Below, piece by piece: positions 26,186 through 34,700 of a stretch of 64,000 nucleotides of DNA. The DNA is from Microbacterium croceum (GTDB taxonomy: Bacteria; Actinomycetota; Actinomycetes; Actinomycetales; Microbacteriaceae), in NCBI RefSeq assembly GCF_023091245.1, contig NZ_JAHWXN010000001.1, positions 62,001 to 126,000 of the forward strand, read 5' to 3'. Under the pieces are notes generated by a model that saw only the letters and a program-made list of their open reading frames with translations, was not told where the DNA came from and did no database searches. Every line of letters begins with the position of its first letter. Position 1 is the first letter of the stretch. The position numbers were made by a program, and so were the translations under genes.

Positions 26186-27816
26186 CGGGTCTCCCCCTCG
26201 AGGGTCTCGGGCTGCACATCGGAAGCGGCGGCGGGTGCGACGTGGACGACCTCGATCGGGTCGAGCTCCTCCTCGAGGGTGGTGGCCGCGGCCTCCACGC
26301 CGTGAGCGGCGATCACATCGACGATCTCCTGCGCCGTGACGTCGGGACCGTTCTGGATCTCGCCGATCTTGCTGTGGTCCTTGAGCACGACGATCCGCTC
26401 GGACAGACGCACGACCTCTTCGAGCTCCGACGAGACGAAGACGACGGCGACGCCCTGGTCGGCGAGCTCTGCGACGGCCTCCTGGATCTCGGCCTTCGCG
26501 CCGACGTCGATGCCGCGAGTGGGCTCGTCCAGGATCAGCAGCTCCGGCTCGGTGGCGAGCCAGCGCCCGAGGAGCACCTTCTGCTGGTTGCCGCCCGAGA
26601 GGTTCTTGATCATCCGCTCCGGATCGGCCGGACGCACGTTGAGCGCGGCGATGTACTTGTCGACGATCGCGTCCTGCTCCTTGCGCGGCATCGGCCGCGC
26701 CCATCCGCGCTTGGCCTGGACGGCGAGGATCATGTTCTCGCGGATCGTGAGGTCGCCGATGATGCCCTCGTCGCGACGATTCTCGGTCGAGAACGCGATG
26801 CGCTGCGAGAGCGCGGCCGACGGCGAGGAGAGGTCGACCTTGCGCCCCTTGATGGCGATCTGGCCGGACTCGCTGCGGTCTGCGCCGTAGAGCAGACGGG
26901 CGAGCTCGGTGCGTCCTGAGCCGAGGAGCCCGGCGAAGCCGACGACCTCCCCCGGACGGATGTCGAGATCGGTGGCGTGCACGGACCCGGCGCGGGAGAT
27001 GCCGGATGCCGAGAGGAACGCCTCTTCGTCGGCCTCGCGTGGAGTGGTGCGGCGGTTGCCGCCGAGAGACTTGAGCGCGTCGAGGTCCTTGCCGATCATC
27101 CGGGAGATGAGGGCGTGCCTGTCGAGGTCGCGGGTGAGGTACTCGCCCTCGTACTGTCCGTTGCGCAGGACCGTGAGTCGGTCGCTGATCGCATAGATCT
27201 GGTCGAGGAAGTGCGAGACGAAGAGGATCGCGACGCCTTGGTCGCGCAGCGTGCGCATCACGGTGAAGAGGCCCTCGACCTCCGCGGCGTCGAGGCTGGA
27301 GGTCGGCTCGTCGAGGATGAGGACCTTGGCCTTGATCGCCATGGCCCGGCTGATCGCGACGAGCTGCTGCATCGCGATCGAGAGCGTGGAGAGCGGCTGG
27401 TGGGTGTCGAGGTGGTCGAGTCCGAGCCGGGCGAGCGCCTCGGTGGCGGCGCGATGGGTAGCGCGCCAGTTGACGCCGAAGAGTCCGCGCACCTCGTGTC
27501 CGAGCATGACGTTCTCGCCGATGGTGAGGTTGGGGGCGAGGTTCACCTCTTGATAGACGGTCGAGATCCCGGCGGCCTGCGCGTCGCCGGTGCCACCGAA
27601 GCTGCGCTCCTGACCTGCGACGACGATCGATCCGGCGTCGATGCGGTAGACACCGGTGAGGGCTTTGATCAGCGTCGACTTGCCGGCGCCGTTCTCACCC
27701 ATGAGCGCGTGCACCTCACCCTGGAAGAGGCGGAAGTCGACTCCGTCGAGCGCCTTCACTCCGGGGAATTCGATGGTGATCCCGCGCATCTCGACGATGG
27801 GCAGTTCTTCGTTCAT
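26182..27816 (-). CDS. Sugar ABC transporter ATP-binding protein (YtfR-like)
   Basis: A 544-residue double ATPase. The first domain has an intact Walker A (GENGAGKST, about 40-48) and Walker B (VLILDEPTSSLD); its signature is degenerate (LSIAMQQL). The second has a degenerate Walker A (GLLGSGRTE), the signature LSGGNQQK and Walker B (LLILDEPTRGID), the usual asymmetry of monosaccharide ATPases. A C-terminal tail of about 40 residues is unusual. It lies between the binding protein and the permeases. A 14-bp hairpin precedes it and may reduce its expression relative to the binding protein. Confidence 0.94.
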   Translation of the reverse strand: MNEELPIVEMRGITIEFPGVKALDGVDFRLFQGEVHALMGENGAGKSTLIKALTGVYRIDAGSIVVAGQERSFGGTGDAQAAGISTVYQEVNLAPNLTIGENVMLGHEVRGLFGVNWRATHRAATEALARLGLDHLDTHQPLSTLSIAMQQLVAISRAMAIKAKVLILDEPTSSLDAAEVEGLFTVMRTLRDQGVAILFVSHFLDQIYAISDRLTVLRNGQYEGEYLTRDLDRHALISRMIGKDLDALKSLGGNRRTTPREADEEAFLSASGISRAGSVHATDLDIRPGEVVGFAGLLGSGRTELARLLYGADRSESGQIAIKGRKVDLSSPSAALSQRIAFSTENRRDEGIIGDLTIRENMILAVQAKRGWARPMPRKEQDAIVDKYIAALNVRPADPERMIKNLSGGNQQKVLLGRWLATEPELLILDEPTRGIDVGAKAEIQEAVAELADQGVAVVFVSSELEEVVRLSERIVVLKDHSKIGEIQNGPDVTAQEIVDVIAAHGVEAAATTLEEELDPIEVVHVAPAAASDVQPETLEGETR

Positions 27817-27839
27817 CGTTGTCTCTCCGTCTGTGCGGT

Positions 27840-27872
27840 CTCGGGGGCGGCGCGCTCGGCGCCGCCCCCGAG
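27840..27872 (-). terminator. Intercistronic hairpin behind the binding-protein gene
   Basis: Perfect 14-bp inverted repeat CTCGGGGGCGGCGC / GCGCCGCCCCCGAG with a 5-nt loop, in the 71-bp gap between the binding protein and the ATPase. It is likely a partial terminator or 3'-end stabiliser inside the operon. Confidence 0.7.
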
Positions 27873-27887
27873 ATCACGGGATGATGC

Positions 27888-28889
27888 TCAGTACTTGCGG
27901 TCCGCGAGGACGGCCTTGGCCGCCTCCGCCGAGTCGAAGGCCTGGCTCGGAACGATGATGTAGGACTCGACCGAGTCGCCGGCGAGAGCCTTCTCGACGA
28001 CCTCGAGTGCGGTCTCACCGAACAGCGGGTTGTACTCGTGCACGTAGCTGAGCTGACCGTCGGCGAGCGCCTGCATGGCGTTCTTGGTGCCGTCGATCGT
28101 GGCGATCTTCACATCGGTGCCGATGACGAGACCGGCTTCCTCTGCGGCCTGGGCGGCGCCGAGACCCATCTCGTCGTTCTGGGCGAAGACGAACTGGATG
28201 TCGTTGTTGTTGGCCTTGAGCATGGTCTCGAAGACGCTCTTGCCCTCTTCCGCCGACCAGTTCGCGGTCTGCGCGTCGACCTTGTTCAGCGACGAGTCGC
28301 CGAGGCCCTCGTCGAAGCCCTGGTTGCGCTCGTTCACGACGCCGACACCGGCAGGGCCCTCGAGGACCACGTAGTTGCCTCCGTCGGGGAACTCGGCCGC
28401 GGCCCAGGCTCCGACCTCCTTGGCGACCTCGACGTTGTCGGGGGCGATGCGGGTGACGTACAGGCTCGTGTCGTCGGGCTCGATGCCGCGGTCGAGCAGG
28501 ATCACCGGGATCTCGGCCTCCTGGGCGAGCTTGAGGGAGTCTTCCCAGCCGCTGGCCTCGGTGGCGGACAGGAGGATCACGTCGACATCCTCGTCGACGA
28601 ACGACGTGAACGCGTCGATCTGCGACTTCTGGTCGAGGTTCGTGGCGGGCGCGTACTTCAGGTTGTAGCCGGCCTCTTCCGTGAACGTGTCCTGGATGTT
28701 GCTCTCGTTCGCCTGGCGCCATGCACCCTCGGGACCGACGGCGACGAAGCCGACCGTGGTGAGCTCGCCCGAGTCGCCCGAATCGCCGGCGTCACCGGTG
28801 TCTCCGGTCGAGCATGCCGCCAGACCGAGCGCGAGCGCGCCGACGGCGGCAAGTCCCAGAACTGTACGAGTGCGCTTCATTGCAGACAT
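27888..28889 (-). CDS. Sugar-binding lipoprotein (YtfQ-like)
   Basis: A 333-residue lipoprotein substrate-binding protein. The signal peptide ends in the lipobox LAAC (about 22-25), followed by an Asp/Ser/Gly linker (GDTGDAGDSGDSG). The mature domain begins TVGFVAVGPEGAWRQANESN and shows FVFAQNDEMGLGAAQA and IATIDGTKNAMQALADG, typical of YtfQ-type galactofuranose or arabinose binders. The start has a strong GAGGAGGAG upstream. Two candidate operators and a further palindrome precede the gene. The substrate is an inference: L-arabinose, arabinofuranose or galactofuranose suit the neighbours. Confidence 0.92.
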   Translation of the reverse strand: MSAMKRTRTVLGLAAVGALALGLAACSTGDTGDAGDSGDSGELTTVGFVAVGPEGAWRQANESNIQDTFTEEAGYNLKYAPATNLDQKSQIDAFTSFVDEDVDVILLSATEASGWEDSLKLAQEAEIPVILLDRGIEPDDTSLYVTRIAPDNVEVAKEVGAWAAAEFPDGGNYVVLEGPAGVGVVNERNQGFDEGLGDSSLNKVDAQTANWSAEEGKSVFETMLKANNNDIQFVFAQNDEMGLGAAQAAEEAGLVIGTDVKIATIDGTKNAMQALADGQLSYVHEYNPLFGETALEVVEKALAGDSVESYIIVPSQAFDSAEAAKAVLADRKY

Positions 28890-28985
28890 TTGATCTCCTC
28901 CTCGAGATTCCGGGTCGTTTCCCGGGGGTGGACCGTGCCGGTCCGGATGTGATGACAGGACGCCGGGAGGGCGTCGCGTGGTTCA

Positions 28986-28999
28986 TGTTACCGGGAACA
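28986..28999. promoter_or_regulatory. Candidate LacI-type operator TGTTACCGGGAACA
   Basis: Member of the recurring TGTTAvCGnnAACA family. It lies 97 bp upstream of the YtfQ-like gene. Confidence 0.65.
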
Positions 29000-29002
29000 A
29001 TT

Positions 29003-29025
29003 TTCGGAACACAAGCGCTTCCGAA
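29003..29025. promoter_or_regulatory. Inverted repeat TTCGGAA / TTCCGAA enclosing AAGCGCTT
   Basis: Seven-bp arms around a 9-nt centre, with the LacI-like AAGCGCTT palindrome (29013-29020) overlapping. It lies between two candidate operators and could be a third regulatory site or the terminator of the upstream ATPase gene. Confidence 0.4.
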
Positions 29026-29054
29026 GATTCGCGGGTGGTTCGTGATGAATTCGT

Positions 29055-29068
29055 TGTTACCGGACACA
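29055..29068. promoter_or_regulatory. Candidate LacI-type operator TGTTACCGGACACA
   Basis: Second operator-like site upstream of the YtfQ-like gene, 69 bp from the first and directly behind the stop codon of the upstream ATPase gene. Confidence 0.55.
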
Positions 29069-29070
29069 CA

Positions 29071-30615
29071 TCAGTCGTCCAGCGGATCCAGTTCCGCGGC
29101 GATCAGCTCCACGACACTGTCGACGGTTACCGCAGGGCCGTTGCTGAGCTCGCCGATCTTGTCGCGGTCCTTGAGCACGACGATCCGGTCGCTGAGGCGC
29201 ACGACCTCCTCGAGCTCCGACGAGATGAACACCACACCGACCCCGTCTCCGGCCAGCTGACTGACCCGTCGCTGGATGTCGAGCTTCGCCGCGATGTCGA
29301 TGCCACGGGTGGGTTCATCGAGGATCAGCACGTGGGGTCTGGTCGCCAGTGCGCGCGCCAACAGCAGCTTCTGCTGCGTGCCTCCGGAGAGATGACCGGC
29401 CGGTCGCCCGAGATCAGCGGGGTCCAGGTGGAGCGTCTCGACATAGGTCTCGGCGAGCGCCGCGATCTCCGACGGCGACAACGGCCTCGTCCATCCGCGC
29501 AGCGCCTGCAGCGAGAGCACGATGTTCTCGCGCGCGCTGAGGTCGGCGATGATGCCGTCGGTTCTCCTGTTCTCCACCGACATGGCGATGCGGCTCTTCA
29601 GCGCGGCCGAGGGACTGCGCAGCTGTACGCGTTCGCCGTCCACTCTGAGCTGACCGCTGTCCGCACGGACCGACCCGCCCAGCAGCGACGCCAGTTCCGT
29701 GCGCCCGGAACCGCGCAGCCCTGCCAGTCCGACGATCTCTCCCCGATACACGTCGATATCGGTGGGATCCAGCTCCCCGCGGCGGCCGACGCCCGTCGCC
29801 CGCAGCGCGGGTTCTCCATCGGCCGCATAGTGATGGGCCTTGCGTTCGGAACCGAGCGCGCGCAGCGCCTCGAGGTCCTTGCCGAGCATCTGCGAGATGA
29901 GATCTGCGCGCTCGAGTTCGCGGGTGGGGGTCTCGGCGATCCGGCGCCCGCCGCGCAGCACCGTCATCCGATCGCTGATCGCGAAGGCCTGTTCGAGGAA
30001 ATGCGAGACGAACAGGATCGCGACCCCGCGATCGCGGAGTCCCCTGATCACCCGCATCAGCAGATCGACCTCGGCCCGGTCCAGGCTCGACGTCGGCTCG
30101 TCGAGCACGAGGATGCGCGGGTCGTCGACCATCGATCGGGCGAGCGCGACCAGCTGCTTCTGGGCGGGCGACAGCATCGCCATCGGCGTCCGCGGATCCA
30201 TGTCGTCCAGTCCGAGCCGGGCCAGCGCGTCCGCGGCGTCCGCCCTCGTGCGCTTCCAGTCGATGCCGAAGCGTCCGCGGCGCTCTCGTCCGAGCATGAC
30301 GTTCTCGGCCACGCTCAGCGTCGGTCCGAGCTGGGTCTCCTGGAACACCGTCGCGATGCCGGCGGCCCTCGCGTCGGCGACGCCGGAGAACCGCCGCTCC
30401 TCCCCCGCCACCACGACCGTGCCGGCGACCGGGGTGTGGGTCCCGGTGAGCACGCCGATCAGCGTCGACTTGCCGGCGCCGTTCTCGCCCATCAGCGCGT
30501 GCACCTCACCGGGGAAGAGGCGGAAGTCGATGTCGTCGAGCGCGACGACATCGGGGAACTCGACGCGGATGCCGGTGAGTTCGACGATCGGGGTGCGAGT
30601 GCGCGGTGACATCAT
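29071..30615 (-). CDS. Second sugar ABC ATP-binding protein, coupled to the LacI gene
   Basis: A 514-residue double ATPase closely similar to the one at 26182, with Walker A GENGAGKST, Walker B ILVLDEPTSSLD, a degenerate second Walker A GLRGSGRTE, signature LSGGTQQK and Walker B VLILDEPTRGID. It has no permease of its own in the window. Its start overlaps the LacI stop by 4 nt, so it is translated with the regulator, and a separate regulated promoter follows it. It could energise the same permeases as an alternative subunit or serve permeases elsewhere. Confidence 0.92.
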   Translation of the reverse strand: MMSPRTRTPIVELTGIRVEFPDVVALDDIDFRLFPGEVHALMGENGAGKSTLIGVLTGTHTPVAGTVVVAGEERRFSGVADARAAGIATVFQETQLGPTLSVAENVMLGRERRGRFGIDWKRTRADAADALARLGLDDMDPRTPMAMLSPAQKQLVALARSMVDDPRILVLDEPTSSLDRAEVDLLMRVIRGLRDRGVAILFVSHFLEQAFAISDRMTVLRGGRRIAETPTRELERADLISQMLGKDLEALRALGSERKAHHYAADGEPALRATGVGRRGELDPTDIDVYRGEIVGLAGLRGSGRTELASLLGGSVRADSGQLRVDGERVQLRSPSAALKSRIAMSVENRRTDGIIADLSARENIVLSLQALRGWTRPLSPSEIAALAETYVETLHLDPADLGRPAGHLSGGTQQKLLLARALATRPHVLILDEPTRGIDIAAKLDIQRRVSQLAGDGVGVVFISSELEEVVRLSDRIVVLKDRDKIGELSNGPAVTVDSVVELIAAELDPLDD

Positions 30616-31631
30616 CGCACCGGCCGGGGAGCGGCGCTGGAGCCTCGGGCGACGAGCTCGGTCGGGATGCGGGTCAGCTTCGGCAGCTCGCGCTCATCGA
30701 GAGCCGCACGGAGCATCTCGACGACCGCCGCACCGAGGGCGGCGAAGTCCTGTCTCACGGTGGTCAGCGGCGGCAGGAAGTGGCGGGCGAGCGGCACGTC
30801 GTCGAAGCCGACGACGCTGAGGTCCTTCGGCACCTCGAATCCTCGGTCGTGGAGTCCGTGGATGAGGCCGATCGCCATGTCGTCGTTCGCGACGAAGACG
30901 GCGGTGTAGTCGGGCAGCCGGGTGAGCCCCTTCGCGAAGTCGTAGGCGAAGTCGGCGGTCCAGTCGCCCACCACGATCGGGCGTTCGCGGATGCCCCACG
31001 ACTTGGCCCTGGTGTGGAACGCGCGTTCGCGAGCCCTGGCGTCGAGCCAGTCCAGCGGACCCGCGATGTGGAGGATGTCGCGATGGCCGAGCGCGACGAG
31101 ATGATCGACCACGAGCGAGGTGCCGGCGTGCTGGTCGATCGAGACCGTGAGGAAGGTGGGGTCGGCATCCGCTTTGACCACGAGCATGGGCACGTTCAGC
31201 GAGATCCGCCGGAGTGCGGCGACGGATGACGAGCGGGGAGCGATCACGCACAGCGCGTCCACGCCCTGGGTGGTGAGGTTGTCGACCGCATCCTGCGGCG
31301 TCAGGGTGTCGCCCTCATGCAGGGCGACCGCGCTGACCGAGTACCCCGAGGTGCGCGCGGCCATCTCGACGGCGCGGAGGATGCTGGTCGGCCCGAACGA
31401 CACGGCGCTCTCGATGATGACGCCGATGCGGTGTGTGCGCTGGGTGGCGAGCGCCCTGGCCACCATGTTCGGGCGGTAGTCGAGCTCCTCGATCGCCTCG
31501 AGCACGCGCCGACGCGTGTCGGGCTTGATGTTCGGATGACCGTTGAGCACGCGCGACACGGTCATGTGCGAGACGCCGGCGAGATCTGCCACGTGGCGGA
31601 TGCCGGGCTTGTCGGAGCCGAGGCTGGCCAT
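30612..31631 (-). CDS. LacI-family regulator (arabinan/importer regulon)
   Basis: A 339-residue LacI repressor. The helix-turn-helix RHVADLAGVSHMTVSRVLNG is followed by a ligand-binding domain with VDALCVIAPRSSSV, AVFVANDDMAIG, LSVVGFDDVPLA and PPLTTVRQDF. Its recognition-helix segment, SHMTVSRVLNGHPNI, is identical to that of the LacI protein at 39996. I chose ATG 31631, which has GGAGG 5 nt upstream; a GTG two codons earlier (31637) is possible. An operator-like site lies 31 bp upstream of the start, which suggests autoregulation. Confidence 0.93.
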   Translation of the reverse strand: MASLGSDKPGIRHVADLAGVSHMTVSRVLNGHPNIKPDTRRRVLEAIEELDYRPNMVARALATQRTHRIGVIIESAVSFGPTSILRAVEMAARTSGYSVSAVALHEGDTLTPQDAVDNLTTQGVDALCVIAPRSSSVAALRRISLNVPMLVVKADADPTFLTVSIDQHAGTSLVVDHLVALGHRDILHIAGPLDWLDARARERAFHTRAKSWGIRERPIVVGDWTADFAYDFAKGLTRLPDYTAVFVANDDMAIGLIHGLHDRGFEVPKDLSVVGFDDVPLARHFLPPLTTVRQDFAALGAAVVEMLRAALDERELPKLTRIPTELVARGSSAAPRPVR

Positions 31632-31661
31632 GAGCACCTCCGTCGGTCCCGCCTGCAGAGA

Positions 31662-31675
31662 TGTTACCGAGAACA
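31662..31675. promoter_or_regulatory. Candidate LacI-type operator TGTTACCGAGAACA
   Basis: Operator-like site of the shared family, 31 bp upstream of the LacI start. Autorepression would be the expected role. Confidence 0.6.
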
Positions 31676-31709
31676 GCCTCGACCGTGCAATCGGAGCTCC
31701 CGACGCGCC

Positions 31710-31740
31710 CGGGCCCCGCCGCGCAGGTCGGCGGAGCCCG
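31710..31740 (-). terminator. Hairpin behind the dual GH43 gene
   Basis: Stem GGGC-CCGCCG / CGGCGG-GCCC with one internal mismatch and a 7-nt loop, 19 bp after the stop codon of the 4.4-kb hydrolase gene. Confidence 0.55.
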
Positions 31741-31758
31741 GTCGTCGGGTGCGGTCGC

Positions 31759-34700
31759 TCAGCGGCAGGACGCGGCGGCGACCGTCGCCGTCACGGACGC
31801 ATCCACGGCTCCCTCCGCGGTTGCGGCGACCGTCACCGTGCCCGCCGGAATCGCCGCGAGCCGCGTGGCGAACGTCGCCGACGTCGACTTGCCGGCCGCG
31901 ATCGTGACGTCCTTGCTCCCGTAGGCGCCGTCGATCGACGCCGTCACCGCCCGATCCGAACCGTTCGCGACCGTGACCACGAGCGTGAGCTTGCCCGCCA
32001 CACAGCGGGTGGCCGCCGTGGCGGTGACGTCGAGCCGCGCACCCACGGTCTGTGCCGCGACACCGGTGAGGGTGGGCTGCACGGTCTGGAAGAGGCCGTC
32101 GGCACCGATCGTCACCCGGTCGATGGTCGTCTCGCGGTGCTGCCCGTCTCCGCCCGGCATCGCGAAGCGGTGATAGGCGATGTACCAGTCATCGGTGCCC
32201 GGCACGTTGATGATCGAGCTGTGCCCCGTGGCCAGGATCCCCAGAGAGGGGTCCTTCTGCAGGATCACACCGCGGTACGTCCACGGCCCGTTGATGCTCG
32301 TGGCCGTCGCGTAGCCGACGCGATAGTTCTCCGATCCGGTGTCGTCGATCGAGTAGGTCAGGTGGTACAGACCCTTGCGGTAGTTGAGGAAGACGCCCTC
32401 GCGGAAGTCGGTCAGCCCACTGATCCGCTGGTAGCTGCCCGCCTTGATCGAGACCATGTCGTCGTTCAGCTCGGCGATGACCGGACTGCCGTTGCCCCAC
32501 GAGAGGTAGTACTTGCCGGTGACCGGATCGTGGAATGCCGCCGGGTCGATCGCCTGACCCGACGTGACGGACTCGTTGTTGACGATCATCGCCGTCGGCT
32601 GGGCGACGAAGGGACCGACCGGGCTGTCGGCGACCGCCACCCCGATGGTCTTGCGGTCATAGGTGGGGTTGTGGCCGGAGAAGTAGAAGTAGTACTTGCC
32701 GCCCCGTTCGATGATGGTCGGCGCCCAGGCGTTCCCCGTCGCCCAGGGGACGTTGCCGTTCGCTCCGTCGAGGGTCAGGAAGGGCTGCTCCGAACGGGTC
32801 CAGTCCACGAGGTCCTGGGACGACCAGACGTAGAAGTCCTTGCCACCCCACCCCGCATGTCCGTCGGTGGTCGCGTAGATGTAGTAGGTGTCGCCGAAGA
32901 CGGCGATGTTCGGATCGGCGTACAGCCCGTCGAGCACCGGCGAATTCACGATCTGGGCGGTGAGCGTCCAGATCGCCTCCGATCCGTCCGGCGCGGTGAG
33001 CGTGTACTCGACCGGCGACGACAGGTCGACGACGGTCCCGGACGCCGGGGAGACCGTGACCCCCGCGGCAGCGGTGAATGTCGGGGCGAGAGCCGAGACG
33101 TCCGTGCCCTTCACCAGCGGCAGCAGCGCGGTGCGGTCAGCGCCGTCGGCGATCGGGTCGAGCTTCAGCGCCGATGCATCCGCGAGTGAGATGCCGGTGA
33201 GCTGGTCGAACGCCCCGGCCTGAGTGAGGATCTCGGATGCGGTGAGCGCCCGGTTGTAGATCTTCACGTCGTCGAAGGAGCCCTGGAAATAGCCGTCGGC
33301 ACCGTACATCGACTTGCCGAGGTAGCCGAGGAGGTTCCTCCCGAGACCGTCGACGGTGGTGTTCAGCGCGGCGTTCTCGCCGAGCCGCACGCCGTCGACG
33401 TACACCGTCATCCGCGTTCCGTCGAAGACGAGGTCGTAGTGGTGCCATTGCCCGGAGGAGACCGAACCGGTCACCGCCGACTCGTTCTGGTACGACGCCT
33501 TCGTGATGGCGCTGCGCACGTCGGCGCCCCGCACCCGGAGGAAGTAGTACGCGTTCGAGTCCTTGCCGAACGCGAACGTGAAGAAGTTGCCGCTCGACTT
33601 CTCACTCTTCACGTCCATCGACACCGTCATGGTGCTGCGGCCATCGAAGAAGCCCTGCGGGAACGACGCGAAGCCGTTGGTCGATCCGTCGAGACGGAGC
33701 ACCTTGCCACGCTCCGCATCCGTGACCACGGCCGCGGTGCCGGATGCGGTCAGATCCGCCGCCCCCACCGAGTCCTGGAGCGTGCCGTCGTCGAACGTGT
33801 ACTCGGCGATCGCCTCCTCCGACGGCTGCTCCGGCTCGACCGGGTCATCGCCGTAGGCGGCCAGCACCCGCTCCTGCTCCTGCGCCGAGAGCCGGAGCAC
33901 CGATCCGTGCCGGAACGCCTTGTCGAAGGAGTACTGGTCGGCGCCCGTACCGACGGCGAGCTGGGTGAAGTCGAGGCTCGCGAGCGAGTCGGCGACGTGG
34001 GCGTAGTAACCGTTCTGGTCGCCCATCACCGCCCAGCGCCCGTCGGGCAACCGGTACACCGTCAGTCCCTCCATCGAGGCCTTGAGCCCGTGCGCCGCGG
34101 CCTCGCCGCGATCGATCACGCGGGTCCACGGGCCATCCAGGCTCGTGGCCGTGTCGACCACGGTCTGCCAGTCGGAGGTCGAGAACCGATAGAAGATGCC
34201 ATCCTCCTCGGCGATGGTGGTGTCGATGATGTTCGTGCCGCCGGCACCGTCGCCCTGCTCGTTGAGCGAGAGCCAGACCTCGGGTTCCGAGAACGTGACG
34301 AAGTCGCGCGTCTTGGTCAGGTAGACGCGCAGCGCCCAGTCATCGGTGCCGTTCTCGCTGCGATCGCGCGCCGACCAGTACACGTAGTACTCGCCGGTCG
34401 CCTCGTTGTAGGTCGCCTCCGGCGCCCACACGCATCCCGCCTGGTCGAACCCGGCGAAGACGATGCGCTGGTCGCTCCAGTTCACGAGGTCGGTCGACTC
34501 CCAGACCACGATGTTCTGGCTGGCGTTGAGCTGGTCCCAGCCGGAACCGCCGGCGCCGCCGCCCTCCGCGTGCAGGTCGGTGCCGATGATCCAGTACTTG
34601 TCGCCCTCGGGGGCGCGGACCAGGTGCGGGTCGCGCACGCCCAGGTCACCGGCCAGATTCGCGAGAACAGCGGCGTCGTCGTTGAGCTTCGACCACTGGA

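Noticed and set aside
25113..26219. Upstream extension of the YjfF-like permease frame
   Set aside because: It overlaps the upstream permease in another frame and is Arg/His-rich; the permease begins at 25112.
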